A program made the translations under genes and the position numbers. A DNA stretch of 30,546 bases from positions 1 through 30,546 of the forward strand of contig JASLEF010000234.1 of NCBI GenBank assembly GCA_030151245.1, given 5' to 3'. A model generated the notes under the pieces. The model saw only the letters and a program-made list of their open reading frames with translations, was not told the DNA's origin and made no database searches. Positions 7,549 through 14,522 of the stretch are shown here, piece by piece. The number at the start of each line of letters is the position of its first letter. Position 1 is the stretch's first letter. The stretch is from Ignatzschineria sp. (lineage in GTDB: Bacteria > Pseudomonadota > Gammaproteobacteria > Cardiobacteriales > Wohlfahrtiimonadaceae).

Positions 7549-8550
7549 TTATGGTACTTGATTTGATTCAAGTGCTGCTTCAATTAACTCAGGCGTCACT
7601 TGATCTTGGAACTTCTCCCACACAGGGCGTACTGCTTGACGCCACTCTTCACGCTCTTCAGGTGTCAGATAAGTAATCTCTGTTGTACCCGCATCAATAA
7701 TCGCTTGTTTATCACGTTCATTTAACGCATTCGCTTGGTTATTTACCTCTACTGTCACTTCGGCAATAATATCTGTTAGCTCATTACGAACATCTTCAGG
7801 TAAGCCATTCCAAAAGTTGGTATTAGTAATTAACATATAATCTAAAGCACCATGATTAGATTCCGTAATATGTTTTTGTACTTCATGCATTTTTTGAGAG
7901 TAGATATTGGTATAAGGATTCTCAGCACCATTGACAACACCGGTTTGTAATCCTTGATAAACTTCCGCAAAAGCCATTTTACGTGGATTGGCTCTAAGCG
8001 CTTTAAATTGCTCATCTAAAACCGCTGAGTTCTGAACACGAAACTTCAATCCTCTCGCATCACGTGGCACGCGAAGCGCTTTGTTTGCTGAAAGCTGTTT
8101 TAAGCCATTATGCCAATATCCAAGACCTGTAATCCCCTTATCTTCCATACTTTTTAATAAATCTTGACCTGCTGGGGATTGCTGGAAACGGTCCAATGCG
8201 TCCATATCATCAAAGATAAAGGGTAAATCAAAAAGTTGAATTTTCTTTTGATAATGCTCAAATTTCGCTAAAGATGGCGCTAATAAATGCACATCGCCTA
8301 CAAGAAGCGCATCCATCTCTTGCCCATCGCCATAAAGTGAAGAGTTTGGATATACCTCCACTTTGACTTTCCCGGGTAAACGCTCTTCTGCGAGCTGTTT
8401 AAATAAGATGGCACCTTGCCCTTTAGGGGTTGTATCCGCAACAACATGTGAGAATTTAATAACGATCGGCTCTTCAGCATGAGAAGCCCCCATCATCAAT
8501 CCTCCCACTAATAACGTCGATGCAATAACTTTTTGTACTAATCGATTCAT
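7549..8550 (-). CDS. dctP: TRAP transporter periplasmic C4-dicarboxylate-binding protein DctP
   Basis: A 333-residue protein with a Sec signal peptide (cleavage near GASHA-EE). The mature part shows the DctP pattern: IKFSHVVADTTPKGQGA, VYPNSSLYGDGQEMDALL, GLKFRVQNSAVLDEQF and the RKMAFAEVYQGLQTGVVNGAENP helix region. Arg171 in FRVQ corresponds to the conserved arginine that binds the substrate carboxylate in this family. The close match to the DctP branch (NIYSQK, SNHGALDYM, NFWNGLP) supports a C4-dicarboxylate such as malate, succinate or fumarate as ligand. It is the first gene of the operon, with a strong GGAGGAG site before the ATG. No two-component DctB/DctD regulator lies nearby. Confidence 0.95.
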   Translation of the reverse strand: MNRLVQKVIASTLLVGGLMMGASHAEEPIVIKFSHVVADTTPKGQGAILFKQLAEERLPGKVKVEVYPNSSLYGDGQEMDALLVGDVHLLAPSLAKFEHYQKKIQLFDLPFIFDDMDALDRFQQSPAGQDLLKSMEDKGITGLGYWHNGLKQLSANKALRVPRDARGLKFRVQNSAVLDEQFKALRANPRKMAFAEVYQGLQTGVVNGAENPYTNIYSQKMHEVQKHITESNHGALDYMLITNTNFWNGLPEDVRNELTDIIAEVTVEVNNQANALNERDKQAIIDAGTTEITYLTPEEREEWRQAVRPVWEKFQDQVTPELIEAALESNQVP

Positions 8551-8990
8551 AACTCCTCCTGAGGTATGGAAATATTATTTAAATTTACAATCAACATTGT
8601 GATTCAATTTTCCCTAGACCTTGTGACCATTATTGATCATGTCACTTATTATTATTTTAGTCCTTGGACAATCAGCGCCCACCTCTATCATTGATACAAA
8701 TGATGCGTAACACTCTCTGACAAATCATTATTTCAGATAAGAGGTAGCACTGAACCTGAACATAGCATAAGATCGCATGAAATTGACAATAAATTAACTA
8801 AATTTCCATATCTTTAAATAATAATTAACCTAAATCATTATTCACAACCCCAGTCGAGCAATCGAGCAATCGAGCAATCACCTAAAACTCGTATCCTTAT
8901 TTATCCGATCTATAATCTGCGTTACAATGCGCTACTCATTTTTATTTGCCACAATCTTCATTACTTGATCGATCTTAATCAGGAGATACC
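8551..8990. other. Divergent promoter region between dctP and an EamA transporter gene
   Basis: 440 bases serving two divergent genes. It contains an 8-bp triplet repeat at 8854-8877. I could not place convincing promoters, nor a CRP site of the usual TGTGA-N6-TCACA spacing. Confidence 0.5.
8854..8877. repeat. 8-bp tandem repeat, three copies
   Basis: TCGAGCAA three times in a row (8854-8861, 8862-8869, 8870-8877), about 115 bases upstream of the EamA start codon. Its position between two divergent genes makes copy-number changes potentially relevant to spacing. Confidence 0.85.
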
Positions 8991-9893
8991 ATGCCACAAG
9001 AGCTCAAAGGTCACGTTTTAGCACTCCTCACAATTCTCCTCTGGGGGACAACCTTTGTCTCTACTAAAGTGCTCCTGCAATATGACTTAACGCCCATTGA
9101 GATACTCTTTACTCGCTTTGTCATGGGTGCTTGTTTCTTAATGCTTCTTTTTCCTAAGAGACTAAAGGGAACGACTCTCAAACAAGAGGCTTATTTTGCG
9201 GCTGCGGGCTTTTGTGGAATTACGCTCTATTACCTCTTCGAAAATAATGCGCTTCTTTATACTTTTGCATCTAACGCTGCTCTAATTGCCTCAACATCCC
9301 CCTTCTTCACGGTACTATTAGCCTATTTCTTCTTAAAGGATGAAACGATTCGCCCTCAATTTTTTATCGGCCTGATTCTCTCTTTTACAGGCGTTGGCTT
9401 AATGAGTTTTAGTGATGCTTCAGAGTTTGAAATTAGCTTAAAAGGAGATTTACTGGCACTGCTTGCGGCGATTATTTGGTCCTTTTATTCGATTTTCTCC
9501 AAGAAAATTAGTACTTTTGGATATAACACTATTCAAACAACAAGACGAACCTTTCTTTACGGTATCCTCTTAATGTTGCCAATATTGCCCTTCACACAAT
9601 TAGATTTCACAATGGAGAAATATCTTAATACCACCGTTATACTGAATCTCATTTTCCTCGGATTAGGCGCTTCTGCAATCTGTTTTGTCACTTGGAACTT
9701 AGCACTTCGTGCACTAGGGGCAATCAAAGCAAGTCTCTATATCAATGTAGTACCAATGGTTACGGTGATTTTCTCTGTCATTATTTTAAATGAAAAAATC
9801 ACTTTCATGTCAGGAGCAGGAATTTTCTTGGTTTTATGCGGTCTCTTTATTTCTCAATTTAAAAAATTTAAGAAAGTGACCTTTCATCACTGA
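8991..9893 (+). CDS. EamA/DMT-family inner-membrane transporter
   Basis: A 300-residue protein with about ten hydrophobic segments in two EamA repeats. The first begins VLALLTILLWGTTFVSTKVLL; the second begins near GDLLALLAAIIWSFYSIFSKK. The LLWGTTFV and AAIIWSFYSIFSKK starts, the PFFTVLLAYFFLKDE and NVVPMVTVIFSVIILNE helices and the final GAGIFLVLCGLFIS segment are typical. Members export or import small metabolites, often amino acids, and the substrate cannot be inferred. AGGAG lies 5 bases before the ATG. It lies upstream of the NadQ-like gene in the same direction but separated by 136 bases, so co-transcription is possible but not shown. Confidence 0.88.
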   Translation: MPQELKGHVLALLTILLWGTTFVSTKVLLQYDLTPIEILFTRFVMGACFLMLLFPKRLKGTTLKQEAYFAAAGFCGITLYYLFENNALLYTFASNAALIASTSPFFTVLLAYFFLKDETIRPQFFIGLILSFTGVGLMSFSDASEFEISLKGDLLALLAAIIWSFYSIFSKKISTFGYNTIQTTRRTFLYGILLMLPILPFTQLDFTMEKYLNTTVILNLIFLGLGASAICFVTWNLALRALGAIKASLYINVVPMVTVIFSVIILNEKITFMSGAGIFLVLCGLFISQFKKFKKVTFHH

Positions 9894-10029
9894 TTGAAAA
9901 TCATCAGTCACCTGCTTTTACCACAAAGAGATAGTATCATCGTTGATTAAAGATAAAGAAATATCCCTATTGAGATAGCCTTTCCCCTATAATAAATCCC
10001 TACTTAATTTAAGGTGAAACGATTACTAT

Positions 10030-10983
10030 ATGCACTATATGGAAAAACCATTCAACAATTCTCCAGAAGAAGGCACAACAGAACTTGTAGCGGTTCTTAT
10101 TGCCGTCACAGACTCGGAGGCTAAAGTTTTAACCGTTGATCATGGTATTTCTCTTCCTAGTGGACCTTTAACACCCATTCATCGTTCGCTACAAGCAGGT
10201 GTTCGCCAATGGGTTGAGACCCAGACACACCAGCCACTTGGCTATGTGGAACAACTCTATACTTTTGTGGATACCAATCGTCAAACCTCTTCTGGACACT
10301 ATCTTATCTATATTAGCTATCTTGGATTAGTACGAGAAGAGAGTAAACCTTTTGAGTCAGCATTTTGGCATAACTGGTATACCTATTTTCCTTGGGAGGA
10401 TCATCGTCAAGGCGCACCTGGTTTTATTGAGGAAAAGTTCTATCCAATATTTCGGCACTGGATCAATGCCGGCAATAGCATTGCCGAGCAAAAATCACGG
10501 GAACAACGTGTCAAACTCTGTTGGGGAATCACTCCCTTTTCCTGGAATGAAGAGTATGTTTTACAGCGCTATGAATTGATGTATGAAATAGGGATTCTCC
10601 CCGAAGCCCAAGCAACGGCAGATCAAAACTCTCATATAAACCACTCAGCCCTCTATGGTCAACCGATGGCGCATGACCATCGTCGCGTTCTAGCATCTGC
10701 GATGGCTCGCTTACGTGCCAAGATAAAATATCGCCCTGTTATCTTTGAGCTGATGCCTCCGGCATTTACCCTGCTGCAGTTACAGCAAAGTATTGAAGCC
10801 CTTGCCGGCATCACGCTTCATAAACAGAACTTCAGACGATTTATTGCTCAGCAAGAATTAATCGAAGAGACCGGAAAAATGGATCAAAGCGGTCCAGGTA
10901 GGCCTGCAAGACTTTACCAGTTTAGAGAAGATGTCCTGCTTGAAAGATCTCTTTCCGGCAGCAAACTTCCTATTTCTCGATAA
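10030..10983 (+). CDS. nadQ: NadQ-like (COG4111, Nudix-related) regulator of NAD biosynthesis
   Basis: A 317-residue protein: an N-terminal Nudix-like domain (about 15-150; AVLIAVTDSEAKVLTVDHG, LQAGVRQWVETQTHQPLGYVEQLYTF) and a C-terminal winged-helix region (about 215-305). The catalytic Nudix box (GX5EX7REUXEEXGU) is degenerate, as expected of a regulator rather than a hydrolase. The segments DHRRVLASAMARLRAKIKYRP, FELMPPAFTLLQLQQSIEAL and LHKQNFRRFI are, as I remember them, the signature of the NadQ group. Known NadQ proteins repress de novo NAD genes (nadA, nadB, nadC), and here nadA and nadC lie immediately downstream. The start is uncertain between the ATG at 10030 and that at 10039. 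AAGGTG at 10011-10016 is far from both. Confidence 0.82.
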   Translation: MHYMEKPFNNSPEEGTTELVAVLIAVTDSEAKVLTVDHGISLPSGPLTPIHRSLQAGVRQWVETQTHQPLGYVEQLYTFVDTNRQTSSGHYLIYISYLGLVREESKPFESAFWHNWYTYFPWEDHRQGAPGFIEEKFYPIFRHWINAGNSIAEQKSREQRVKLCWGITPFSWNEEYVLQRYELMYEIGILPEAQATADQNSHINHSALYGQPMAHDHRRVLASAMARLRAKIKYRPVIFELMPPAFTLLQLQQSIEALAGITLHKQNFRRFIAQQELIEETGKMDQSGPGRPARLYQFREDVLLERSLSGSKLPISR

Positions 10984-11257
10984 TTTTCCCATCCATATGA
11001 TTAGTTTCAATATGTAGGCGCTGTAAAACATTATGATCATGAAATCGATTTGAAATTATCAAATGACCTTCTTGAAAATGATTTTAAAATAGCGACATCG
11101 TACATCGCTAAAACAAAACTTTACCTACTTTAGTTATTTTCGTGTAAACCGCTATTGCAGATAGGCTTAAAGAAAATGCCTATTTCTCATCAAATATTTC
11201 TCAAAGAAAAAACTTTAATATCAAAATATCTCTGAAGTGATGCGGCTTCAGGAGTTT

Positions 11258-11314
11258 ATCGTGATTAAATTTTCAATACTCAATCGCTTATAAATGGAGC
11301 GATTTAATCACGAT
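11258..11314. repeat. 12-bp inverted repeat enclosing an alternative 7-bp hairpin
   Basis: ATCGTGATTAAA (11258-11269) and TTTAATCACGAT (11303-11314) are perfect complements. Between them AATCGCT (11282-11288) and AGCGATT (11298-11304) form a smaller hairpin whose right arm shares two bases with the outer arm, so the two full structures compete at their junction. Confidence 0.65.
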
Positions 11315-11360
11315 CATAGAAATAGTCGCCTTATTTTAAGGTCAACCACACAATACAATA

Positions 11361-11397
11361 TCCTTTTACAAGATCCTTTTACAAGATCCTTTTACAA
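11361..11397. repeat. 13-bp tandem repeat, almost three copies
   Basis: TCCTTTTACAAGA at 11361-11373 and 11374-11386, then TCCTTTTACAA at 11387-11397. It lies about 70 bases downstream of the nadA stop codon. Confidence 0.85.
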
Positions 11398-11465
11398 AGA
11401 ATTTTTAACATGAATCGAGGAGATCTTTTATGCAAAAATCAGATAAATCACTTCAAACAGATCAA

Positions 11466-12602
11466 TTATGCCGGCCCCATATTTTTAAATAGAGATTGAT
11501 CTTGTGATAAATCACCACTAGCCCGAACATTTAACTGCATTTTCTCTGAAAAATTGAGCATTCGATCCATACTGATTTTCGCCTGCTGTCGAATATCTTC
11601 ATCCAAATGAATCTCGTTGTCGCCTGTTTCTAAAATATGCGCTAATTTGGTCAAGGTATTCATGCCCATCCAGGGACATAATGCACAACTTTTACAGGTT
11701 GCACTTTCACCTGCGGTCGGGGCAATAAGTAATGTTTTATCAGGAACAGCTTGCTGCATTTTATAAAAAATCCCCTGATCCGTCGCCACAATAAATTGTT
11801 TTGCCTCAAGATGTTGTGCCGCCTTAATCAATTGAGATGTCGACCCTACAACATCTGCTTGTGCAATCACGGATGCGGGAGATTCGGGATGAACTAACAC
11901 TTTAGCTAACGGGTACTTTTCACGATAAAGCGCTAAACTGCTCGCCTTAAATTCATCATGAACAATACAATTCCCTTGCCAGATAATCATATCTGCCCCA
12001 GTCTCTTTGGCAATATAGTTCCCTAAATGACGATCAGGTCCCCAAATAATTTTTTCACCTTGTTCATGAAGATGACGGATAATTTCAATGCCGATAGCAG
12101 AAGTGACAACCCAGTCCGCTCGTGCTTTAACTTCAGCACTCGTATTGGCATATACAACCACTTTTCGATCTGGGTATTGATCACAAAATTGTGAGAACTC
12201 TGTAACTGGACAGCCTAAATCTAAAGAGCAAGTCGCCTCTAGATCTGCCATTAAAATTCGTTTTTCAGGACTCAATATCTTTGCCGTCTCTCCCATAAAG
12301 CGCACACCTGCAACAACAAGGGTTTTCGCCTTAGCATCACGCCCAAAACGCGCCATCTCTAAAGAATCCGCCACACACCCTCCCGTCTCTTCTGCAAGTG
12401 CTTGGATTTCGGGATCTGTATAATAATGCGCGATTAATGTCGCATCCTGCGTTTTTAATGATTGTTTAATACTCGCAAGAAGTTTTTGCTTCTGCGCTTC
12501 TGATATAGGGGGCTCAATTGTTGCTGTTGCTTGCGAAAAAGCCGCAATCACCCCTTGTTTAGGTAAGGTAAATTCCACCGCTTTTTGACGCTCATTCATC
12601 AC
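11466..12602 (-). CDS. nadA: Quinolinate synthase NadA
   Basis: A 378-residue protein. The enzyme condenses iminoaspartate with dihydroxyacetone phosphate to quinolinate using a [4Fe-4S] cluster, the second step of de novo NAD synthesis. Cluster ligands are visible: Cys125 in EATCSLDLGCP, Cys212 in WQGNCIVHDEF and Cys309 at the end of the CKSCALCPWMGMN motif (C303-x2-C306-x2-C309). AHYYTDPEIQ, HPESP and GSTSQLI are further family motifs. It belongs to the longer NadA class, as in enterobacteria. GGAGGA precedes a GTG start at 12602; an ATG at 12599 is an alternative. The promoter region carries a NadQ-like operator. nadB, the usual partner, is absent from the window. Confidence 0.97.
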   Translation of the reverse strand: MMNERQKAVEFTLPKQGVIAAFSQATATIEPPISEAQKQKLLASIKQSLKTQDATLIAHYYTDPEIQALAEETGGCVADSLEMARFGRDAKAKTLVVAGVRFMGETAKILSPEKRILMADLEATCSLDLGCPVTEFSQFCDQYPDRKVVVYANTSAEVKARADWVVTSAIGIEIIRHLHEQGEKIIWGPDRHLGNYIAKETGADMIIWQGNCIVHDEFKASSLALYREKYPLAKVLVHPESPASVIAQADVVGSTSQLIKAAQHLEAKQFIVATDQGIFYKMQQAVPDKTLLIAPTAGESATCKSCALCPWMGMNTLTKLAHILETGDNEIHLDEDIRQQAKISMDRMLNFSEKMQLNVRASGDLSQDQSLFKNMGPA

Positions 12603-12793
12603 TTTATGATTCCTCCATAAAACAGATCCGTGATTGATTATTTCTCTTATAAAATTCTTTTTATAAACTGCCTAAAATAGTCCTAAAACCAGCCTCAAGA
12701 TATGCTCTTCAGACGCTAAGTTTTAGATCAGGAATTTCAAACTCATGATTTTGAGCATCACGAACTTCAAATTCTCTATTTCTTTTTTTCTGT
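12603..12793. other. nadA leader region
   Basis: About 190 bases between the putative nadA operator/-10 and the start codon. It contains ACTCATGATTTTGAGC (from about 12740), which resembles the operator half-sites but with a 6-base instead of a 3-base spacer. Confidence 0.35.
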
Positions 12794-12814
12794 ATTATAC
12801 TCAATAAGAGCATA
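12794..12814 (-). promoter_or_regulatory. Candidate NadQ operator overlapping the nadA -10 element
   Basis: TATACTCA (12796-12803), ATA, AGAGCATA (12807-12814): a 19-bp imperfect palindrome of the same form as the site upstream of nadC. On the minus strand it ends in TATAAT (bases 12799 down to 12794), a perfect -10 hexamer for nadA, so binding would block transcription. A good -35 was not found. Confidence 0.65.
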
Positions 12815-12974
12815 TATAATTTATAGAACAATAACAACCTCAGAAAAATTCTTATAGCCCTTCCCATTGAGGATCAAAAACCGGAAACTGGCGATAAGAT
12901 CTTCAAATTAGCGCACTTATTACTCTATCTGATCGTATAAATCCCCTAAATAAGATTCTAAAATCACTGAAAAG

Positions 12975-13017
12975 TTGCGAAAAACCCTCTAAAAATATAT
13001 GCTCATAGTGAGTATAT
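12975..13017 (+). promoter_or_regulatory. Candidate nadC promoter with NadQ operator
   Basis: The 21-bp palindrome at 12997-13017 (ATATGCTCA, TAG, TGAGTATAT) is perfect except for one pair. It matches the nadA site in its core TATRCTCA and GAGYATA. TTGCGA (12975-12980) and TATGCT (12998-13003) with a 17-base spacer form a possible promoter whose -10 is inside the palindrome. Repression of nadC by the adjacent NadQ-like protein is the natural reading, as inference. Confidence 0.65.
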
Positions 13018-13136
13018 TAATCGGGATTTTAACGTCAAAAGCTAATATTGCTCTACGTAAGCGTCTTACCTCATCTATATTTATAACGAGATAAAAACCT
13101 TCACTCATTCACCTGATGTCAACAAAAGGAAACACT

Positions 13137-13991
13137 ATGAGCATCACAGCCCCTTTACCAGATCTTTTACTAAAACCTTATGTAGAAGATGCATTAAATG
13201 AAGATCTAGGCAGACGCGGAGATGTCACGAGTATTGCCATTATAGATCAACAGCAGAACGCCACACTACATATAGTTTCTCGAGAAAAGGGGATTGTCGC
13301 CGGCATTGATTTAGCAAGGCTAGCCTTTCATGCGATTGATAGCAAAATTCAATTTACCCCTTATGTTCAAGATGGAGCTTCCATTAAACCAGAGATGGTT
13401 TTAGCAAAAGTTGAAGGAAATGCACAAGCGCTTCTGACAGCAGAGAGAACGGCATTAAACTTCATGACACATCTTAGTGGAATCGCAACGCAAGTTGCGA
13501 ATATTAAAGCTTCTATCAAAGAGCACCCTGCAGAAATCACCTGCACTCGTAAAACCTTGCCGGGATTAAGAGTTCTTCAAAAATATGCCGTACGAGTCGG
13601 CGGTGGAAGAAATCACCGAATGGGGCTTGATGATGCGATTTTAATAAAAGATAACCATATTGCTATAGCCGGTGGCAATATTCAAGATGCCATCTTACGC
13701 GCCAAAAAATTTGCCGGACATCTTATTCCTATCGAAGTAGAAGTCGATACAATTGAACAATTAAAGCAGGTATTGAATGCCGGCGTGAATCTTGTACTGC
13801 TTGATAACATGACACCAGAAACGCTTCGAAAAGCGGTAACGCTCTGCCAAGGAATATGTCAAACAGAAGCCTCTGGGGGAATTTCTCCGGAAACAGTCAA
13901 AGAAGTGGCCGCCACAGGCGTTGACTTCATTGCCATGGGCTGGTTAACACACAGCGTCAAATCTCTCGACATTGGATTAGATTATCTCTAA
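13137..13991 (+). CDS. nadC: Quinolinate phosphoribosyltransferase (decarboxylating) NadC
   Basis: A 284-residue enzyme that makes nicotinate mononucleotide from quinolinate and PRPP, the third step of de novo NAD synthesis. The N-terminal alpha/beta domain contains EDLGRRGDVTS. The barrel domain holds the substrate-binding basic residues: Arg104 in LTAERTALNFM, Arg138-Lys139 in CTRKTLPGLR, His160-Arg161 in GGGRNHRMGLDDAILIKDNH and Lys171. EVEVDTIEQ and LLDNMTPE are the later barrel strands. The start is the ATG at 13137, with AAAGGA 6-7 bases upstream; an in-frame ATG at 13116 has none. It is divergent from nadA and shares its control region. Confidence 0.97.
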   Translation: MSITAPLPDLLLKPYVEDALNEDLGRRGDVTSIAIIDQQQNATLHIVSREKGIVAGIDLARLAFHAIDSKIQFTPYVQDGASIKPEMVLAKVEGNAQALLTAERTALNFMTHLSGIATQVANIKASIKEHPAEITCTRKTLPGLRVLQKYAVRVGGGRNHRMGLDDAILIKDNHIAIAGGNIQDAILRAKKFAGHLIPIEVEVDTIEQLKQVLNAGVNLVLLDNMTPETLRKAVTLCQGICQTEASGGISPETVKEVAATGVDFIAMGWLTHSVKSLDIGLDYL

Positions 13992-14393
13992 AAATACAGA
14001 GAGGGAGGTAAAGATCTCCTCATCACGATCATTCATGAAAATCTTTCGCCACTATTGACACATTGGTGAAAGATTCTCCCTAAGTGGCTCATTGTCCGAT
14101 AAACCCCCTTAGTAGCTCTCTATTGAGTCGACCACGTTAATCACCGATTGCATCAATCTCTGAAGTTATTTTTTGATAATGAAATTAATTTTAAAGAAGT
14201 TTTTTTAAGGGGTCCTTCCCTTTTTTTAAAAGCCGAGACTCAGCTCGCTGAGAGATTTGACACACTTTAATGATTTACCGGCTAATGATGATAACAATAT
14301 TTTAAAGAGACATAATTAAAGTGAAAATGACTATCACCCGTCACCGACTAATATCAACCAACATTAATGCGCTGTTTTTTTAAAACAGAAGTC
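13992..14393. other. Intergenic stretch downstream of nadC with hairpins
   Basis: About 400 bases without a convincing ORF. Structures: a 12-bp stem with one G-T pair at 14040-14075 (AATCTTTCGCCA/TGGTGAAAGATT), a weak terminator-like AAGGGGTCCTTCCC followed by seven T at 14207-14227, CTCAG/CTGAG near 14240, and CTGTTTT/AAAACAG at 14372-14388. One of these may end the nadC transcript. Confidence 0.4.
14207..14227 (+). terminator. Possible weak terminator downstream of nadC
   Basis: A short stem (AAGGG with CCCTT, 6-base loop) is directly followed by a run of T through 14227. It is over 200 bases after the nadC stop and the stem is only 5 bp, so this is tentative. Confidence 0.35.
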
Positions 14394-14428
14394 AAAAAAG
14401 GGAGATCGCATCCTAGCGATCTCCCTTT
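14394..14428 (-). terminator. Strong terminator of the cysteine-rich lipoprotein gene
   Basis: A perfect 13-bp stem, AAAGGGAGATCGC (14397-14409) with GCGATCTCCCTTT (14416-14428) and a 6-base loop. On the minus strand it runs into TTTTTT (the A run at 14394-14399). It could also stop plus-strand read-through from nadC. Confidence 0.85.
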
Positions 14429-14522
14429 ATAACGGCGGAATCTCTAACGCTTTTATTCAGTTAACATTCTCATTCCAAGATTGCCCATCAAGCGACAAGA
14501 GAAGCCTCTCCATCATAAAAAT

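Larger units (their letters stand above)
10984..11465. other. Convergent intergenic region between nadQ and nadA with several hairpins
   Basis: 482 bases with no convincing ORF. It contains inverted repeats at 11090-11110 (TAGCGA/TCGCTA), 11232-11251 (CTGAAG/CTTCAG), 11258-11314 (12-bp arms), 11282-11304 (7-bp arms) and 11329-11341 (CCTTA/TAAGG), and a 13-bp tandem repeat at 11361-11397. No classic terminator with a long T run was found for either gene. Confidence 0.5.

Noticed and set aside
8600..8660. CRP-like half-sites (TTGTGA, GTCAC) upstream of dctP
   Set aside because: The spacing between the halves is about 13 instead of 6 bases, so they do not form a CRP site.
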